Shown here: in pieces, positions 48,036 through 57,218 of the stretch | Layout of the letters: each line of letters starts with the position of its first letter | Numbering within the stretch: position 1 is the first letter of the stretch | The notes under the pieces: model-generated | Seen by the model: the letters and a program-made list of their open reading frames with translations, nothing else | Databases searched by the model: none | Told to the model about the DNA's origin: nothing | NCBI GenBank assembly: GCA_000787465.1 | Contig: JSYX01000106.1 | Location: forward strand, 1-64,000 | Direction of reading: 5' to 3' | Origin: Thermomucor indicae-seudaticae | Taxonomy: Eukaryota > Mucoromycota > Mucoromycetes > Mucorales > Lichtheimiaceae | DNA length: 64,000 nucleotides | Translations under genes and position numbers: made by a program

Positions 48036-48533
48036 TCACAGTCTGCTCTGCGATGATGGAAATATTTTGGGCCGCAAGGCCTGCCGCCAAGCATTTCGGA
48101 CAGATCTGACTCTCTTTGTATTCGTCAACTCGGCAAACATAGTGTCCTTCCTTTTCCGCAGCCTGCCGAACAGTCGCCCATCTAGTGAGGGCAGTGCTCC
48201 TCTGCGGTTGCCGGTAGAGTATCCATCAACGCCAAATGCGAGAAGTGCAGGCAATGCCGGCCGGACACCTTGGCTCCTGGCTGTGTCGCTCATGATATCA
48301 TTGACGGTCCGGTCAAGGGCAGATCGCATCGAGCGCGCTGTGTCCCAGGCACGGCGCTTCGCTGCAGGCGCTCGCCAAGGTAAGCTGTACCCCTTCCGGG
48401 TCGCATCTTGCCACGCACGCAAATATGGCATATACTGATCCACGCTGCCATGCTTCGAGCCTGTCGAGAGCCGTTGTAAAGCTTCGGCATCGACGGTGTC
48501 GATAGCCTCCATCGTCTCTAACCGTTCTTCCAA
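48036..48533 (-). other. GC-rich orphan reading frame
   Basis: A 165-codon frame of clearly higher GC than its surroundings, rich in Arg, Ala, Leu and Ser (LEERLETMEAIDTVDAEA, SVDQYMPYLRAWQDATRK). It lacks an ATG at its upstream end and continues to the edge of the mariner copy. The first 60 residues are weakly reminiscent of the N-terminal helical part of tyrosine-recombinase proteins (Crypton type), but no catalytic residues are present, so this is a guess. The opposite strand is also open over most of the length. Confidence 0.35.
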
Positions 48534-48699
48534 CTTCTTCGAAGAATAAATACTTGTCTCACAGTACTCCTTCTCGTCTCAGCTCTATCAACAAACAACC
48601 AATACAACACAATGACACTGATAAAATGCCGCGGACTCGCTTCCTGTAGCAGAATTTGAACTTCAGGGAGAATTGGCATGGTTTCTGGTTGCTTTGGAT

Positions 48700-49742
48700 G
48701 TAGCCAGTCGATATACGGGATGGAGACACGAATGCGGTATCGAGAGACTTCCTGCAAACATCTCTTCATGTCGTCAACGCCTTTTATCTCGTGGATCCTT
48801 TTTCTGCAGGGCATCCTTCATGAGCTTCCACACGTTCTCGATCGGGTTAAGATCCGGTGATTGCGCGCCGGCCATTCTATCTTCTCAACGAGGTGCAGCT
48901 CTCTCCACTTGTTCGCAGCTTTGCTCCTGTGCGTCGGGGCGCCATCCTCCATGAGTGTCCCACCGCTGACTGTTTGCAGGAAGCTGTATAGTGCTGCACC
49001 ATTATAGACCTGATCCAAGAAATCAACACCATTACGCCGATTTCCCTCCATGATGACCAGCTTTGACTTCTTCCCGTGGGAAATGGCGCCCCAGACCATT
49101 ACTGAGGATCGACCACTCTCGAAAGTTGGTGTCAGGCAATCCGGACGGTCCGCCGCACGCCAGACACGGACTTGGCTTGAGTTCTTGCCGATTTCAAAGC
49201 GGGATTCGTCCGTCCAGATTACCTTTCGCCAATCGGCTATGGTCCAGTGCTTATGCTTTTTCGCAAACGCTTTGCGCCTCTTTGTGTGCCTGTTGTTCAA
49301 GAATGACTTCTTCTTCGCGACACGGCTATGAATGCCTTGTTTATGCAACGTTGTCTGGACAGTGTCAGGGTGAACTTCCGCGGGCATACTGTTGGTCAAC
49401 TCTGCTAACGTCGCGCGTCTGTTCTTTTTGGTTTCTCTAACTAAGGCCCGCTTGTTTCTTTCCGCAAGTTTACGAGGTCGTCCGGGGCTTTTACGGCTTT
49501 CTACTGTCCCTCTTTCTCTAAATTGCTTTAAAATTCGATAGACCGTTTTTAAGGGTACACCGGTTTTCTCCTCAATTTGCTTCGCCGCGTTCCCATCTTC
49601 GCTCAAAGTAACGATACGGGTCTTTTGTACAGTGCCTAAAGTCATAGTAAACGAAACAAAAAAGCGGAAGAACGAACAGGTGACGAGCAACAACACTTTG
49701 AAAAAGATATATCGATCTCATTCTTTTTTCGAGGGCACTGTA
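48700..49742 (-). mobile_element. Tc1/mariner element, one end missing
   Basis: The right end is marked by CAGTGCCCTCGAAAAAA (reading leftward from a TA at 49741-49742), a typical Tc1-like terminal sequence. I searched the left flank to about 48400 for its inverse and found none, so the left end has been lost or is beyond recognition. It contains the broken transposase gene. The left boundary is an estimate. Confidence 0.7.
48770..49645 (-). pseudogene. Tc1/mariner transposase, frameshifted (DD34E type)
   Basis: From the ATG at 49645 the frame encodes the paired helix-turn-helix DNA-binding part (QIEEKTGVPLKTVYRILK, SRKSPGRPRKLAER) and the catalytic core: VIWTDESRFEIG (first Asp) and LMEDGAPTH (second Asp). 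Just after KIEWPA, near 48863-48868, two extra bases shift the frame. The continuation SPDLNPIENVW, with the Glu 34 residues after the second Asp, is found in another frame, and that frame stops soon after at about 48780. It therefore cannot make a full transposase. The copy looks recent, since most of the frame is otherwise intact. Confidence 0.85.
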
Positions 49743-49938
49743 CATGAAAGAGAAACATAAGGATGGACTTGGGAAGAGTACTTGAGCTTTGTAGATTCGA
49801 CGAGAGACATTCTCGTATTACCCTTGTATATCTCTACCTGGCGTCAGCATACTGTAAAGTAATGTAAGGGATGCCTTTATTATACGTTTGTTGAGACCGT
49901 GTAATGCAATAAGTTAGTAAGTATGTAAGTCAAAATTA

Positions 49939-51316
49939 CTATTGTTTCCTCTTTTTGTTGCGAGCCCATTGTTTCTCTGACATTTCATCAGCTTCCTGCG
50001 TCGAGATAAAGTTTAACCTCCAGAAGCCTGGAGGTGTAGGCGGTCTTTTGAATCTGTCTCGATGCCTTGAGCATAACTGCACGCGTTCCTCAGGTGTCAA
50101 CAACTTTCCGTCTGCTCCGGGTAAGGCGCCTGTCGCTTCATAAAACTAAAAACTACAATAAGAACTTCGCGTCTTTCTCCATCTTATTCGCGAGTTTACC
50201 GGAGCACAGCATTTGCAAGTGGAACCTATTAACTTGGCCCGTTCTTCCTTGTTGCGAACAACATCGACGAATGGTTGTTCTCGCCGTACAGTACTATTAC
50301 AGTTGATGTTCGCTGAGTGGTTAGTATACTCGTCGGGAAATTGAGCTTTCATTTGAATACCTTGCACTATGCGACCTTGATTGTTTGATGTGTAGGAGGT
50401 CTTCCGTGCCAGGTCCATCTGTCACAGTAGAATTTTGTTTGGATGAACCGGCAGCAGCATTAGAGTGGTAAGTCTTTGTCTCAACGTTGAAACTTTTGCT
50501 AAGGATGCTCGTAACAATGCTGGTGGATGCGTCATTGTTTGAAGAAGCGGTAGTAGCAGTATGTGGTCGGGTATTGGCTGTGGTTTGTTGTTCAGCAGGA
50601 TCTAATGACCGATGGGGAGAAAACAGTTCGTCGCTTGTCAAGTCGTCATCGTCGTCCAGCGAAAATGATCGATTCAAATGATTTGCGAGGTCTTCTCCCG
50701 TTTCTATCTTTGCTCTGAAATGGCAAGTATAATAGATTAATTAGATATATGTATAGGAGGAACATGGTGACATAACGACGTACTGTGTCTGTAACCGAGC
50801 ATTTATCCCTTTCTGTTCCCGTAATTTCTCCTCCAGCATGGTCTTTTCAATAATTAGCTCTCGAATGCGGTCGTCCTTTTCTTGTAAAGCATATGACTGT
50901 CTCGCGAGGTCTTCTTCCTCTCTTTCTTGTAGGAGTCGGTCCTTTTCTTCGAGTAGCTGATCTTTCTCTCTCGAACGACGCCTCTCTACTTCCAGCAGCT
51001 GATGTGCCTTTTGTAGCAATCGCTCCTTCTCTTGTAGTAGCCGTTCTTTCTCCTGTAAACGCTGCCTTTCGTTCTCCAGCTCAGCTTGCAGTTGCTCTTG
51101 ACGTTTGGCAAATGCTGCGCATGATTTCTTTTGTTAAGTTTACATGACCTTGATCTGATCGTTGATCAAGTACCTTCCAGCTCTTGCTGTTGGAGTTTTT
51201 GCGTTAGACGAGAAGCTCGGTATTTCTCTTCCAGACCTAATGCCCCAAGTCAATTTGTAAAATTATACAGCGCATCGCGATTTCGTTAGGAATTTACGAG
51301 CATAAGATTTTTCCAT
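49939..51316 (-). CDS. SAE2: CtIP/Sae2/Ctp1-family DNA end-resection factor
   Basis: Exon 1 is 51316-51298 and exon 2 51236-51174; at least three more follow. The N-terminal half is a long heptad coiled coil (about residues 7-140; for example LLQEKERLLQKAHQLLE and RELIIEKTMLEEKLREQK), as in CtIP and Ctp1, which tetramerise through it. A disordered Ser/Thr/Asp-rich middle follows. The C-terminal Sae2 domain is diagnostic: RNKEERAKLIGSTCKCC contains the CxxC, and LCSRHRDRFKRPPTPPGFW carries the RHR motif, followed by STQEADEMSE. The family activates Mre11 to process double-strand break ends and recruits factors through the phosphorylated tail. The join in the middle (near 50340) was only partly resolved. 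Two MCB boxes lie upstream. Confidence 0.88.
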
Positions 51317-51352
51317 TCGAAGAAAAGGGCTGCGCAGGAGAACGGGGAAAAG

Positions 51353-51384
51353 ACGCGTTTTCACCAAAGCGCATAATGACGCGT
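51353..51384. promoter_or_regulatory. Two MCB (ACGCGT) boxes before the CtIP-like gene
   Basis: ACGCGT occurs at 51353-51358 and 51379-51384, 37 and 63 bp upstream of the ATG at 51316, followed by AACGCGATCACGCGACC at about 51395-51411. ACGCGT is the palindromic site of the MBF complex that drives G1/S genes in fungi. Binding here is inferred from sequence and clustering. Confidence 0.55.
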
Positions 51385-51411
51385 TTCGTGACAAAACGCG
51401 ATCACGCGACC

Positions 51412-52645
51412 CCGACTGCCGCGCAGCATGCACATAACCTACCATTGGATGAAAACCACCTGATGTGGTATAAGCTTCCGTTATGCTACTACGCTGCATG
51501 GCAGTCAAGACCTACACCGATTGACTTGCTGCAATCGACAGACTTGGTCAGAAAATGTATGGATCCCTATGCTTGTCTTTCTAAGCTAACCGTAGTCAAT
51601 ACGTCCAACGCAAAAACTGCTTTTAACCGAACGTTTGAATTGGCTGCATGACTTGCAGTACCATGTTTTCGGGCGCGCTCCACATCATCTGGCGAGCCAT
51701 TTCGTTTCATTCTTAGACTTGGATGGTCACTTTTATGCTGCAATATGTCTTCTGATAATCTTAGGCTGTATGACAGACATGGACAGGAAAACATGAGCGA
51801 TGATATCCACAGCACGAATTAGAGGGATCATTGCTAAAAGGCAAAGTACGGGAACGTGCTATCCTTCTAAACAACGTGGATACTCACTGTATCGAGACAC
51901 TCTGGATCCTTTTGCTGGCTGGCTCCTCTTAGATCTTTTCACTCTGTTTGGTTCGTTTGACCCCTAACGTGCTACAGACAACTATGATTGCAAGTAGGAC
52001 CGTCATTATGCTCTTCCCCCGGCTGACAAAAAAGTTTCGAGAGAGTGAACCTCGTAAAAATGCTCGTTGGCATTAATTAATAATAATGGATGTCGCCCTG
52101 TTCAGAATGGCTAACACAAGTTCTTTTGACACTTTACTATGTACTTTATTTATATGCTCTATAAAATGAACTTCCTAGTTGCTTAGTTCGTCATAACATC
52201 GTTTTAATTGGACTTCCTGGAATGGTATCGTATCCCTTCCCTGCTCTGCCATAACCAAGATCGTACACGCTCAACCTTGTTCAGTACAGCTAATGCAGCG
52301 ATGTTGCTACTTACTAGCTTGACAAACTCGACGTAATAGATGACTGGAACCCGACGAACTTCTAGAGGCAGGCATTCAGTAGTCAATTTTTTGATTGCAT
52401 GATTTTTTGGTGGTCAGCAGGTCAAGCTTCTCGTAGGAACCTTCCCATCCAAACATAGGCCATCTCGACGGTTGTAAGCCTGTGAATGAATGCCTTTGGC
52501 TCGAAGTGAATGCAAGTTGTAATGTGAAAGTGTACATGGTGAAGTCATATAATGACAAAGGATATTTCTTTTCTCAATTGCAAAAAGCGATGTGTTGACA
52601 AGGGTACACAGTTGTGTGAGAAAAAAAAATTGTTAAACATCAGCA
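51412..52645. other. Intergenic region, nothing recognised
   Basis: About 1.2 kb. Short frames at 51376-51651 (plus) and 51567-51815 (minus) lack motifs. No repeats of note and no RNA gene seen. Confidence 0.45.
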
Positions 52646-52655
52646 TATATAAATA
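52646..52655 (+). promoter_or_regulatory. TATA box
   Basis: TATATAAATA at 70-80 bp before the ATG at 52725, followed by pyrimidine-rich repeats of the CTCTTTCTTGACT kind that could contain the transcription start. A TATA this close to consensus is uncommon among the genes in this window. Confidence 0.5.
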
Positions 52656-52724
52656 GGGACCTTGGGACCTCTTCGTTCTCTTTCTTGACTGTCTCTTTCT
52701 TGACTTCCTAACTCTGCCGGTATA

Positions 52725-53135
52725 ATGGATACGCAATTCTCTGGTGACATTGATGACCAAGACAACTGCGTTGACGCGTACAATGTCACGTTGAACGGGT
52801 TCTGTTTCTGTACGCGACATGGACTTGAAGTCTGCCACAAGTGTCCAACGGATAATCGAGCAACTAATAACATGATGGTGGAAGACATGTTGCATGAGAA
52901 GGTCGCGGAGGAGCTGATGGAAAGGAAGTGGAAGGGAGACGACCGTCAACCTTTCGCTGTGACCCACCAGTGGACACGCCTATCAAACGGAAAGCCTGGG
53001 TGCATTGCGCACAAAGAAGTCGGATGCCAAGAATGCTTTAACTGGGGAGAAAAGCTACTTATGGAGATACAAGGAGCCAAGCGCACATCAAGACGTACTC
53101 GAAAGCACCGTGACAAGACGGTTGCGGTAGAATAA
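52725..53135 (+). CDS. Small cysteine-rich protein, family unknown
   Basis: 136 codons, one exon. Pattern of a zinc-binding module: FCFCTRHGLEVCHKCPTDNR then NNMMVEDMLHEKVAEELME, and a second Cys set GCIAHKEVGCQECFNWGE. Spacing is Cys-X-Cys-X3-His-X4-Cys-X2-Cys, and later Cys-X2-His-X4-Cys-X2-Cys. The tail is basic (KRTSRRTRKHRDK). Zinc binding is inferred from spacing. No signal peptide, and DNA or protein binding is equally possible. I recall similar unnamed fungal proteins with the C..H..E.C..C...R..N pattern but cannot name the family. Confidence 0.65.
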   Translation: MDTQFSGDIDDQDNCVDAYNVTLNGFCFCTRHGLEVCHKCPTDNRATNNMMVEDMLHEKVAEELMERKWKGDDRQPFAVTHQWTRLSNGKPGCIAHKEVGCQECFNWGEKLLMEIQGAKRTSRRTRKHRDKTVAVE

Positions 53136-53290
53136 CTTCTGTTTCTACATAGCCTGTAACTTGTCTTTGTTGTCGAACGATGTGAAGTGATCTTTTCTCC
53201 ATTTTGAGTTCATGTTGCACAACAATGCTTGGCTGTGAATGCTTCAATTGTAAACGCCTTTTTATGTGCTCTCTAATTCCTCTTGTTACC

Positions 53291-55257
53291 ATGAACCAGC
53301 ACCAACCGCCATCACCACCTTTACAACATATACCTGACCGTCCATTCATAACCTCAGTATTAAGAGGTCCTAGTAAACGTGAAAAGCTTCGCTCACTAGC
53401 ACGCGCAACGACGCAAGTCATCAAACAAGAGATCAACAAGTATGCACAACGTGAAGACGAGAGCCTATATTCGCAAGGACAGCGCTCCATTCAACCCTCC
53501 ATGACCACGCCCCTACCCCGTTCTGATGGACCTCGAGTGCGGACTCAGTCCATGAATGGCATCCAGCGAGATGACCTCTCATCCAGCACAAACACCGTCA
53601 ACCCACACTGCATGCTTTTCCCGACCTATGCATCCCAGATAATGGATGCCAATCACAGGAAGAAGTGGAAAATCCGACTCACAGGCTGGACCTTTGCAAA
53701 GCCCGGATCAGGACGCATTGAACGCTGGATCATGGGTAATCGAACCATCTATAACCTATCAATAATAAAGGGACTCACGGAAAAACAACAGCCGCTGGAC
53801 GGACCTATGGAGGACTATCCGCCAATTCAGCTGAAGATATCCATTTTGCAAGGCTGTTAAACCAATTCCGCTGTCAAACCATGCGCGGGGTCGATATCCA
53901 TCTCTATATTCGAGGGATCATGCCAGCTGATCAAGCCTTGCAACACCCATCCACATCGCACCGCTTTCATAAACTACGCTCGCTTGCACAGGATGCTATC
54001 GAGAGTGTTCTAATCAATTCCGGTCCCACCGGTCGCTTTGAGCATACGCTTACATTAGATCCATCGCCACATATCGAGTCTTGCATAAGAGATGGCGTTA
54101 AAAAAGTCTTACGTCTAGAAGCAGCCTTTGATAGCGGACTAGGTAACACTCGCCAACTCCTTCCCTTTCTCTCTTTCTTGGCCTTTTTGTTTTGCTCACT
54201 GGTGTTGGAAATGCGGACAAGATGCTTCTCCGCATGACGGATTTGTCGATCTCATTGGACCAACGGGCATTTCTATCATATCCGTAAATATATAAGAGAG
54301 AAGGAGGAAGGGAAGTATCCGAATACCTGACATTGTTCCGGGTAGGACATTGACGACACGATCAAAGTCACTGGTGTGCTGGATGGTAGAGACGTGATAC
54401 TACAGAACACATTCTTTCGCAAAGCGAATGACGTTCCAGGCATGTCTGAAGTGTACCAAGCGTGGGCTGATATGGGTGCCCATGTGCACTATGTCTCCAA
54501 CTCGCCATGGCAGGTTTATCCAGCTTTGAGTGAATTCCTTCGAGACAGGCACTTTCCAGCAGGTAGCATGCACCTTCGATCTATTAGCACAGGCGACTTG
54601 ATTCGAAGGAAACCCGGCCAACATAAGCTGGACGTCATACCTCTCATTCTTCAGGTACATTACACAGGAGAGAAAATGGATAGACTGTCCTTGATCTCAA
54701 ATGAACCTCTAGGACTTTCCTGATCGCAAATTCATTCTTGTTGGCGATTCAGGTGAACGCGATCCAGAAATGTATTGCATCTTTTCTTTGTATTATGCGT
54801 CGATCTAGAACAAAAATCCTCACGGTTTTTCCTTGTTTTGCCGTTGGTCAGCTACCGTATGATATACGATCAATACCCAGACCAGATCATCAAGATCTTT
54901 ATACGAGATATCACCAGTGAGCGAGCAAGGAAGGCTGACAAGCGAGATAATTCTGACTCCTATTACAACTACCTGCGCAAGTTCCTGCCTCGTGAGCAGT
55001 CAAATATTCGGCGAAGCGATACCTCGACCTCAAGCATGATGGAAGCTCTCGGTGAAGTCGAGCTACCCGAGCATCAGCAGGAAATCATGGATCAGTCTGT
55101 ACCTCTCAAGACCAAGCTCGATCTATTCGAAGAACGGATGCGACATGTCTCTTATGGGTTGCCTGATGGAGTTTTCACTGTCTTTACACTCGCTTCTCAG
55201 TTACGAACCGTAAGCGTCGATGCGCCCCCGAAAGAGTCAAGGAGCCATGATGAATAA
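53291..55257 (+). CDS. APP1: App1-type phosphatidate phosphatase
   Basis: Mg2+-dependent phosphatidate phosphatase of the HAD-like App1 group. The long N-terminal part (RKKWKIRLTGWTFAKPGSGR, RTIYNLSIIKG, QLKISILQ) is typical. The catalytic motif DIDDTIKVTGVL is made by a splice: the exon ending ISIIS joins DIDDTI. Further motifs: FRKANDVPGMSEVYQAW, VHYVSNSPWQVYPALSEFL, RKPGQHKLDVIPLIL, DFPDRKFILVGDSGERDPE with the conserved Gly-Asp. The C-terminal region is Ser-rich. In yeast App1 acts at cortical actin patches, dephosphorylating phosphatidate to diacylglycerol. About seven exons from ATG 53291 to TAA at 55255. Confidence 0.9.
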
Positions 55258-55408
55258 CCGAGCGAATAACACTTAGGATCCCATTGTAGCACGTGCTTTC
55301 TCTCAGTATCCAAAGATACCCTAGTTTTCTGTTCCGTGCCTTTCTTATCTATAGAGCTACGTGCTTTTCTACATGTAGAAGAAGGTTGGCGACGGCGGAG
55401 GAGATATC

Positions 55409-56023
55409 GTCAATCATGCACCATTGTTTTGCAAAAGAGTTTCAACCGGAAAGCGTCTACGCCGTTCAGGTAGTATCTGTATAGCCGCTTGTCTCGAATG
55501 AATCCAAGTCGTTGATACAAGTTCAATGCGCCCTGGTTTGTGTATTCTGTTTCAAGGACAATCTATCGTCGTCTCTTTTTGTTGAGTCTTTTCCATTGCT
55601 AAAAGTCTTTCATGATGCAGAATGTCTTTTTCTTTTACCTCGTCCGCGTCTCGATCCTTCATGGCGCGAACGGCCATTTCAACGAGTGTTGTGCCAATCG
55701 CCCGTTTACGGTACTCTCTTGACACTGCCAACATGGCGATATAGCCTCGAAGCCGGTCTTTATGAGCGTCTAACTTGCATATAATAACACCAACGCACTT
55801 TTCGCCGTCCATGGCCTGATTCGAAACGAGAGGCGTTAAGACGATCGTCAGAGGCGATCTGTTGCAAGATGGTTACCAGAAAGCAGAGATCAGGCCAGTT
55901 GTGAATAAAGTAGCGATAGGTGTAGATCGAGTACGGTTCAGAGAGATCATTTTCGATCAGGTGGATAATGGACGGCAACTGTAACTCTGAACTATAGCCG
56001 ACGTATGTGATAGAAGAGCTCAT
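55409..56023 (-). CDS. NAA30: N-terminal acetyltransferase NatC catalytic subunit
   Basis: GNAT-fold enzyme that acetylates Met-hydrophobic N-termini with Naa35 and Naa38. Starts [16 protein letters not shown], and [19 protein letters not shown] is the peptide-binding segment typical of Naa30. After an intron: [24 protein letters not shown], then [17 protein letters not shown], the acetyl-CoA binding motif (R/QxxGxG/A type), and after another intron [19 protein letters not shown], with the Tyr and Leu contacts and the terminal [14 protein letters not shown]. Three exons. The CoA loop reads RAIGTT rather than the usual RGIGxx. Length and order fit the family. Confidence 0.92.
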
Positions 56024-56441
56024 TTTTCCCGGGACTTGAAAGAAATAAGACTTCCCAAATTTATTGACGAGAAAGAGAAACTGCCTATTTGATGAAACAA
56101 AAAGGCGTTTAGCTGTGCACAACGCACAGCCTTGGGAACCAACTTCCAAGACGTTTCCTGTGTGTTCGTTTGCTTATACCCTGTAGTTTGGGACACGTCG
56201 CCTCATATTGTCTCTACTATTCCAGGTGAGCTTGGCCAAAACCCGTCATGTGCTCAACCTAGCCAACTTTTTATCTTTTTTGTCATTCGAAACCTATCAT
56301 TGATCATCCTTCCACACAAATCAAGGATGCTTAAAGTTATGTGTCACTGTTGTGGAAAAAAAAAGAAAGCTTATGAGACAAATTTGTTGCCATTTGCCAG
56401 AGATGCAAAGAGCACAACTCGCCGAGTCAGATCCAGGGACT

Positions 56442-56446
56442 AAAAA
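56442..56446 (-). terminator. Pol III terminator of tRNA
   Basis: TTTTT on the minus strand just past the 3' end of the tRNA, as expected for RNA polymerase III. Confidence 0.7.
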
Positions 56447-56451
56447 TGGAG

Positions 56452-56544
56452 TGCCCCAGGCGAGGATCGAACTCGCGACCTTCGTGTGCCTCTGGTATAT
56501 TTTTCAATATAAGCACGACGCTCTAACCACTGAGCCACAAGGGC
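56452..56544 (-). tRNA. tRNA-Ile (UAU) with intron
   Basis: All arms fold: acceptor GCCCTTG with CTGGGGC (one U-G, one mismatch), D stem GCTC/GAGC, anticodon stem TCGTG/CACGA (perfect), T stem GCGAG/CTCGC around TTCGATC. The anticodon loop reads C-T-T-A-T-A then an intron of 20 nt (56507-56488) inserted after position 37 and then A38. The mature tRNA is 73 nt without CCA. UAU reads the rare Ile codon AUA; in yeast the corresponding gene also has an intron. Confidence 0.9.
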
Positions 56545-57218
56545 ATCTTTCGCTTGGTTGCGAACAATGTTTTATATGAACTAAAAAATCTGCAGATTGA
56601 CACGTGACTTTCTTCTCTCTCCTTCCTGTCTTTTTTCTCTCACTCTGCTTTCCTTGGCATGGTCCAAGCGAGAAGAAAACTACCGTCCACTCTGGATGGA
56701 AGAATTAAACGTAAAACATGGACGTCTTTGCGTTAAATTCGGTTTCTAATCGCTCATTCGAGAGTCAACTGATCGCTGAAACTGACTTCTGTGTGCTTCC
56801 GCGTGCTCAATTAGCCACACAACCAAGGGTGGTAAATTGGCCAAGAAGAGAAGTAAGTTCCGCAGAATTCAGGGTATGGCACACACTGCCGAGGGCATTT
56901 TTCCTGCAGTGTTTGATGCGAAAAACAGTTGGATATTATTACCGATCCCTTGTTTTCCTCATTTATTGGGATGAATAGACCGAATTGAACGCGAACCGCG
57001 GTTCGGGCGTGATGTAATAAGTCCCATTGTTATTGAAGCACTTGATGAGAGTTCGCCGCCGTGGCTATCAGTTAGCGGACTGAACTGACCAGTAGCGCTT
57101 GGGGAATCCAAACCAATACGTGTTTGCGAAAAGGGATGTGTAGACCAAATTGGGTTTATGCAGCCAGAAAAACAGCTAATAAATAAGGTACGCAATACAG
57201 GGCAAAGGTTATACTACT
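56545..57218. other. Intergenic region with a CG-rich palindrome
   Basis: Between the tRNA and the kinase gene. A perfect 14-bp palindrome, CGAACCGCGGTTCG, lies at 56992-57005. Short frames at 56718-56978 and 56959-57195 show no domain. Confidence 0.5.

Noticed and set aside
47689..48438. 249-codon plus-strand frame
   Set aside because: It starts antisense inside the EBP-like gene and has no domain. Its second half mirrors the GC-rich minus-strand frame, and both are open because of base composition.
56352..56579. Plus-strand frame over the tRNA
   Set aside because: The DNA folds perfectly as tRNA-Ile on the other strand, so the frame is incidental.
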